Source: an uncultured Spirochaetaceae bacterium
Lineage (GTDB): Bacteria; Spirochaetota; Spirochaetia; Sphaerochaetales; Sphaerochaetaceae
NCBI GenBank assembly: GCA_900321635.1
Contig: ONWV01000006.1
Span: 1-64,000 of the forward strand
Reading direction: 5' to 3'
Length of the DNA: 64,000 nt
Shown: piece by piece, positions 59,782 to 64,000 of the stretch
How positions within the stretch are numbered: position 1 is the first letter of the stretch
Layout of the letters: each line of letters begins with the position of its first letter
Translations under genes and position numbers: made by a program
Notes under the pieces: model-generated
What the model was told of the DNA's origin: nothing
Seen by the model: only the letters and a program-made list of their open reading frames with translations
Database searches by the model: none

Positions 59782-59804
59782 TTTTTCTGAGTAAGGAGGC
59801 CTAT

Positions 59805-60005
59805 ATGGGCGACAAAGAAGACAGACTTTTGAAACTCGAGACCGACATGGCCTACCTCCAGGACACGGTAGCCCAGCTCAACGACATTGTGGTGGCCCAG
59901 CAGGCCATGATGATGAAGCTTGAAAAGCAGAACGAGGCCTTGAACAGGCGTATAGAGGACCTGGACACAGAAGCCAGACCAAACCGCAAACCGCCTCACT
60001 ATTGA
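59805..60005 (+). CDS. slyX: SlyX-family small protein
   Basis: A 66-residue, highly charged protein that should form a coiled coil over most of its length, with hydrophobic residues at regular spacing (TDMAYLQDTVAQLNDIVVAQ). It ends in KPPHY, the C-terminal mark of SlyX. The role of SlyX is unknown. The ATG has a strong AAGGAGG site. The open frame continues upstream to 59607, but those codons lie antisense to the WYL gene and are not real. Confidence 0.88.
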   Translation: MGDKEDRLLKLETDMAYLQDTVAQLNDIVVAQQAMMMKLEKQNEALNRRIEDLDTEARPNRKPPHY

Positions 60006-60059
60006 TGTTTCCAGTTCCCCCTTTTTCTGTTACATTTAATATGAGGAAAAATCGGGAAA

Positions 60060-63000
60060 ATGACAGACTTCGTACACCTTCACAATCACACAGACTTCTC
60101 CCTTCTTGACGGTGCCGCATCCATTTCAAAATATGTGGCAAAAGCCAAGGAATACGGGATGAAGGCCCTTGCCATCACCGACCATGGAAACATGTTCGGA
60201 GTTCTTGACTTCTACGATGCCTGTAACAAAGCCGGAATCCAGCCGATTCCCGGCTGTGAGTTCTATATCAATCCCGACGGCCGTGCCAGCAGGGAAGCCG
60301 GAAACCACTATTATCATCTGATTCTTCTTGCGATGAACGACAAGGGCTATCACAACCTGATGGAGCTCAACAGCATCGCGTTTCTTGAAGGCTTCTACTA
60401 CAAACCCAGAATCGACAACGAGGTTCTGGCACAGCACTCAGAGGGCCTTATCTGCACTTCAGCATGTCTTGCCGGCGAGATTTCCCAGAAGCTTCTGGAC
60501 GGCAACGTAGAGGGTGCTTACGAGACAGCCCGCTGGTACAAGAACCTCTTCGGAGACCGTTATTACATTGAAATTCAGAATCACTTCATCCCCGAGGAGG
60601 TGAGAGTTCTTCCTCAGCTTGTCAAACTTGCCCGAGACCTTGATATCAAGCTGGTTGCAACCAACGATATCCACTACATCGACAAGGACGATGCCAACGC
60701 GCACGACATTCTTCTGTGCATTGGAACAGGCAAGAAGAAGGCGGACGAGGACCGCATGAGGTTCCAGACCCAGGAATTCTACATGAAGAGTCCTGACGAG
60801 ATGGCAGAGCTTTTTTCTGAGTATCCTGATGCGATTTCCAACACCGTGGAACTTGCCGAGCGCTGCAAGTGTGAAATCCAGTTCCCAGGGCCTCAGCTTC
60901 CCAGCGTCGATGTTCCGCCTCAGTACAAGGACACCAAGGAGTATCTTACAGCTCTTTCCTGGGACGGCCTCAGGCGCAGATACCCCGGCTATGAGAGCGA
61001 CCCTGAAAAGAAGAAGATCCTTGAGGACAGACTGAGCTATGAGCTTGGCGTCATCCTGAAGATGGGTTTTGACGGCTACTACCTCATTGTCAGAGATTAC
61101 ATCTACTGGGCAAAGACACACGATATTCCTGTAGGAGCCGGACGTGGTTCAGGAGCAGGTTCCATGGTCGCATACTGTGTTGACATCACGAACGTGGACC
61201 CCATAGCGCACGATCTTCTGTTCGAGCGATTTCTGAACCCCGAGCGAGTCTCTCTTCCTGATTTTGATATTGACTTCTGCTTCGAAGGACGTCAGAGCGT
61301 CATAGACTATGTCACGGACCACTACGGGGTAGACAGGGTGGGACAGATAGCCACCTTCGGAACCCTCAAGGCCAAGGCTGTTGTCAAGGATGTTGCAAGA
61401 GTTCTGGATATTCCTTTTGATGAGTCCAACAGAATAACAAAGCTGATTCTTGAAACTCTTCCTGATGAGGCAAAGGCAGCTCATGTATCCTCTCTTTTGG
61501 AGTGGTCCATCCATGTTTCTCCTGAGCTTCAGGAGCTGAGGGAGCGAGGTGGAGTCTACGAGGAGCTTTTTGATGTATCTCTCAGGCTGGAGAACCTTGC
61601 CCGTCACGTCTCAACCCATGCATGCGGCGTCGTAATAGGAAAGACAGCTTTAAAGGACTATGTCCCGCTTTACAAGGATCCCAAGTCCGGCGGCATCACC
61701 ACCCAGTACACGATGAACAACCTCGAGCGCTGCGGTCTTGTCAAAATGGACTTTCTGGGACTGAAGACACTGACTCTTATCAGAAACACACAGCGTCTGA
61801 TTCACAAGCGCCTTCCTGACTTTGACATCGAGAAGGTCCGCTATGATGACAAAGAGACCTTCGAGATGCTCTCAAAGGGTGACAGCATGATGGTGTTCCA
61901 GCTTGAAAGCCCGGGAATGCAGAAGAACCTCAGGCTTCTTGAGCCTACAAGGTTCGACGAATTGGACGCCATGGTCTCTCTGTACAGACCGGGTCCTATG
62001 GAGTACATTCCGCGCTACATTGATTCAAAGCAGGGAAGAATCCCCATTCAGTACCCCGATCCTTCGTTGGAGAACCTTCTCAAGCCGACATACGGAGTCA
62101 TTGTCTATCAGGAGCAGGTCATGCGTGTGGCTCAGATAATCGCAGGCTTCACCCTGGGAGAAGCAGATACCCTGAGAAAGATTATGGGAAAGAAAAAGGT
62201 CAAGGAGATGCCTGCCCAGAGAGAGAAGTTCATCAAAGGAGCTATGGCCCTTGGGCACTCCGAAGAGCATGCTGCGGATATTTTCCACATGCTTGAGCCT
62301 TTTGCAAAGTACGGTTTTAACAAGAGCCACAGCGTCTGCTACACGCTTCTGGCCTACAGAACAGCATACCTCAAGTGCCACTTCAAGGCAGAGTTTTTGG
62401 CAGCCAACCTGACAAACGAAATAGGTTCCGGAGACAAGTACAAGGAGTATCTGGACTATGTCAAAGGTCAGGGCATCCAGATTCTGCCGCCTTCTGTCAA
62501 CGATTCGGATATGTACTTCAACGTAGTTGACGGAAAGCTCATCTACGGCCTTGTAGGAGTCAAGGGTCTTGGTGCTCCGACAGTTCAGAGCATACTTGAA
62601 GAGAGGGAGAAGAACGGAAAATACAAGGACTTTCTTGATTTCATAAAACGAAGCGACCCCAAGGTTCTGAACTCAGGTGTTCTTGAAGGCCTGATCAATG
62701 CAGGTGCCTTGGACTGCTTCGGCTACAACAGGCCGACTCTTTTGGCAAACTATGAGCTTGCCATCAAATCCACCAAGGAAGACAAGGATGCCCAGATGAT
62801 GGGACAGAACCTCCTTTTTGGTGCGGACGATGACAGCGTCAACAACTTCGAGATGAAGATTAAACCGGACTACGGTTTCCTGGAAAAGCTTGAAATAGAG
62901 AAAAATTACCTTGGTTTCTATGTTTCAGGCCATCCTTTGGATTCTTACAAGACGGCTTGGGAGAACTGTGTGAAGCACGATCTTTCAAAGCCGGAAAGAA

Positions 63001-63536
63001 TCGTAGAGGGTTTGAAATATGACTTCATCGGCATGGTGACGGAGAAAAAAGAGGTTCAGACCAAGGCAGGCGGAAAGATGGGACGCCTTACTATCGAGGA
63101 CTACAACGGAAAGCTTGAGGTGACCGTCTTCCCGAAGCAGTGGGCAATGTGCGCACTTGGAATCGAGGTTGGAAAGATCATAGGACTGCACGGAGCCTTC
63201 AAGTCTTATAACGACAGAATGGGCTATGCGGCGGATGTGGTTTACGGCGATCCGAATCAGATGAAGCCGGAACGTCCGAAAAAGGTCTGGATCGAGGTTG
63301 ACCAGAGCATCTATGCCGGACGCGATTCTCTCAGGGAGATAAGAAGTGTTCTTGTGAAGCACCGCGGAACTGCGGATGTCACGTTTGTCGTGTATCCCAG
63401 AACAGATGAGGATGGAAAGCTTTCAGGTCATCCGAGAAAGATTGTCTGCGGTGACAAGTTCTCCGTAGACGGAAGCCGCGAACTTCTGGGTGCCCTGAAA
63501 GAGTGCCAGAGCGTCTATGATGTCTATTCGGCATAA
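60060..63536 (+). CDS. dnaE: DNA polymerase III alpha subunit
   Basis: The replicative polymerase, 1158 residues, of the DnaE1 type. The N-terminal PHP domain has FVHLHNHTDFSLLDGA. The catalytic aspartates lie in LPDFDIDFCFEGRQ near residue 405, after the GRGSGAGSMVAY motif. The middle has VYQEQVMRVAQIIAGF and KYGFNKSHSVCYTLLAYRTAYLK. The C-terminal part has an OB fold (GRLTIEDYNGKLEVTVFPKQW), and a late region binds the clamp and tau. Length is normal. It follows slyX after 54 bases with an AGGA site. Confidence 0.97.
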   Translation: MTDFVHLHNHTDFSLLDGAASISKYVAKAKEYGMKALAITDHGNMFGVLDFYDACNKAGIQPIPGCEFYINPDGRASREAGNHYYHLILLAMNDKGYHNLMELNSIAFLEGFYYKPRIDNEVLAQHSEGLICTSACLAGEISQKLLDGNVEGAYETARWYKNLFGDRYYIEIQNHFIPEEVRVLPQLVKLARDLDIKLVATNDIHYIDKDDANAHDILLCIGTGKKKADEDRMRFQTQEFYMKSPDEMAELFSEYPDAISNTVELAERCKCEIQFPGPQLPSVDVPPQYKDTKEYLTALSWDGLRRRYPGYESDPEKKKILEDRLSYELGVILKMGFDGYYLIVRDYIYWAKTHDIPVGAGRGSGAGSMVAYCVDITNVDPIAHDLLFERFLNPERVSLPDFDIDFCFEGRQSVIDYVTDHYGVDRVGQIATFGTLKAKAVVKDVARVLDIPFDESNRITKLILETLPDEAKAAHVSSLLEWSIHVSPELQELRERGGVYEELFDVSLRLENLARHVSTHACGVVIGKTALKDYVPLYKDPKSGGITTQYTMNNLERCGLVKMDFLGLKTLTLIRNTQRLIHKRLPDFDIEKVRYDDKETFEMLSKGDSMMVFQLESPGMQKNLRLLEPTRFDELDAMVSLYRPGPMEYIPRYIDSKQGRIPIQYPDPSLENLLKPTYGVIVYQEQVMRVAQIIAGFTLGEADTLRKIMGKKKVKEMPAQREKFIKGAMALGHSEEHAADIFHMLEPFAKYGFNKSHSVCYTLLAYRTAYLKCHFKAEFLAANLTNEIGSGDKYKEYLDYVKGQGIQILPPSVNDSDMYFNVVDGKLIYGLVGVKGLGAPTVQSILEEREKNGKYKDFLDFIKRSDPKVLNSGVLEGLINAGALDCFGYNRPTLLANYELAIKSTKEDKDAQMMGQNLLFGADDDSVNNFEMKIKPDYGFLEKLEIEKNYLGFYVSGHPLDSYKTAWENCVKHDLSKPERIVEGLKYDFIGMVTEKKEVQTKAGGKMGRLTIEDYNGKLEVTVFPKQWAMCALGIEVGKIIGLHGAFKSYNDRMGYAADVVYGDPNQMKPERPKKVWIEVDQSIYAGRDSLREIRSVLVKHRGTADVTFVVYPRTDEDGKLSGHPRKIVCGDKFSVDGSRELLGALKECQSVYDVYSA

Positions 63537-63551
63537 AGAAAGAGGACTGGG

Positions 63552-64000
63552 ATGGAATTGGTTAAAGGTATCTGCGGATTCGCAGCAATGGTATTGGGTC
63601 TTTATTCGACATTGATTCTGATAAGAATCATAGTATCCTGGGCGGTTTTGATAAAACGCCGCGGCGGATGGAACGCAGGTCCTTATTACAATGCCGAACA
63701 GGGAGAAAACGGCTCTGTCCTTGAGTCTGCCGATACTATTTTGGGAAAGCTCTGCGACCCCTATCTGAACATCTTCAAGGGAGTTAAGTCCCTTCGCCGT
63801 TCTGTTCTGGATCTGACACCTGTTCTGGCTTTGGTCATTCTGAACATGGTCAAAAGCATCCTCTCTCTGATTTCCAAAGTGCAGGACGTCACAGTCTGGA
63901 TGGTTCTTGCCATAATCATCCAGGGGCTTTGGAGCTCTCTTATCTCGTTTTTGCTGATTCTGCTTATCGTGGTTCTGATTGTCAGATTCTTTTTGGGAAA
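63552..64000 (+). CDS. YggT family membrane protein, cut by the window edge
   Basis: An open frame begins at an ATG with a GAGG site and runs to the end of the window, giving 149 residues. It has a first membrane helix (about 8-33, with MVLGLYSTLILIRIIVSWAV), then a polar loop, ILGKLCDPYLNIFKGV, a second helix and a final hydrophobic segment. The pattern with CDPYL after a loop is that of YggT, a protein of membrane or division function that is not well defined. In this protein the loop between the first helix and CDPYL is longer than usual. Confidence 0.82.
   Translation, partial: MELVKGICGFAAMVLGLYSTLILIRIIVSWAVLIKRRGGWNAGPYYNAEQGENGSVLESADTILGKLCDPYLNIFKGVKSLRRSVLDLTPVLALVILNMVKSILSLISKVQDVTVWMVLAIIIQGLWSSLISFLLILLIVVLIVRFFLG

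Noticed and set aside
1-64000. tRNA, rRNA or mobile-element genes
   Set aside because: No cloverleaf, rRNA core sequence, transposase or integrase was recognised in any gap or frame.

Overview
The window reads as chromosomal DNA of an anaerobic spirochaete (Spirochaetota), covering the replication-origin neighbourhood and about 50 kb of mostly housekeeping genes. The spirochaete call rests on four points. There is a P13-type outer-membrane porin (31034-31621), a family best known from Borrelia. There is a one-chain cyclophilin-FKBP protein (1662-2609), an architecture reported from Treponema denticola among few others. The gene order is dnaA-dnaN-recF-DUF721. Energy metabolism is strictly anaerobic: pyruvate:ferredoxin oxidoreductase plus a HydABC-type [FeFe] hydrogenase. 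Genus cannot be fixed by reading alone. No transposase, integrase, CRISPR array, rRNA or tRNA gene was seen.

Layout. 1-4.9 kb: the end of a TraB-family membrane protein, radA, the immunophilin fusion, parB and parA (all but the first on the minus strand), then a divergent NifU-like gene followed by two perfect parS sites. 4.9-17.1 kb: gyrA-gyrB on the minus strand, divergent from dnaA-dnaN-recF-DUF721-rpmH-rnpA-yidC-jag, the classical origin cluster. 17.1-21.5 kb: an aminopeptidase P, lgt and a C-terminal processing protease. 21.5-21.8 kb: a gene-free stretch with DnaA-box-like sites around an AT-rich core. 21.8-29.7 kb: a minus-strand run of pth, a very long GH13 protein, an SDF-type transporter, a membrane protein, a GT4 glycosyltransferase and rsmE. 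29.7-34.3 kb: DUF4416, a lipoprotein, the P13 porin and a leuS split by a frameshift. 34.3-41.2 kb: a YhhN protein, topoisomerase IV (parE-parC), an RluA-type pseudouridine synthase and gdhA. 41.2-41.6 kb: a repeat-rich gap (two 41-bp repeats, a terminator, ten 9-bp tandem repeats). 41.6-45.1 kb: a large receiver-like/PPDK-N fusion protein and a secreted protein. 45.2-55.4 kb: nifJ, then an apparent six-gene operon joining an ABC transporter to hydC-hydB-hydA. 55.7-59.7 kb: murQ, a sugar kinase and an MFS transporter, with a WYL regulator on the opposite strand. 59.8-64 kb: slyX, dnaE and the start of a YggT gene.

How the genes work together. Chromosome biology dominates: initiation (dnaA, dnaN, dnaE), segregation (parA, parB, parS), supercoiling (gyrase and topoisomerase IV) and repair (recF, radA). 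Pyruvate oxidation by NifJ would supply reduced ferredoxin, which HydABC can combine with NADH to make H2. MurQ, the kinase and the MFS carrier look like a cell-wall amino-sugar salvage set. The items most worth following are the receiver-like/PPDK-N protein behind a 9-bp tandem repeat, the ABC transporter linked to the hydrogenase operon, the broken leuS, and a set of nine genes whose start codons lie only 5-10 nt after a -10 element with no Shine-Dalgarno sequence, which suggests leaderless transcripts.
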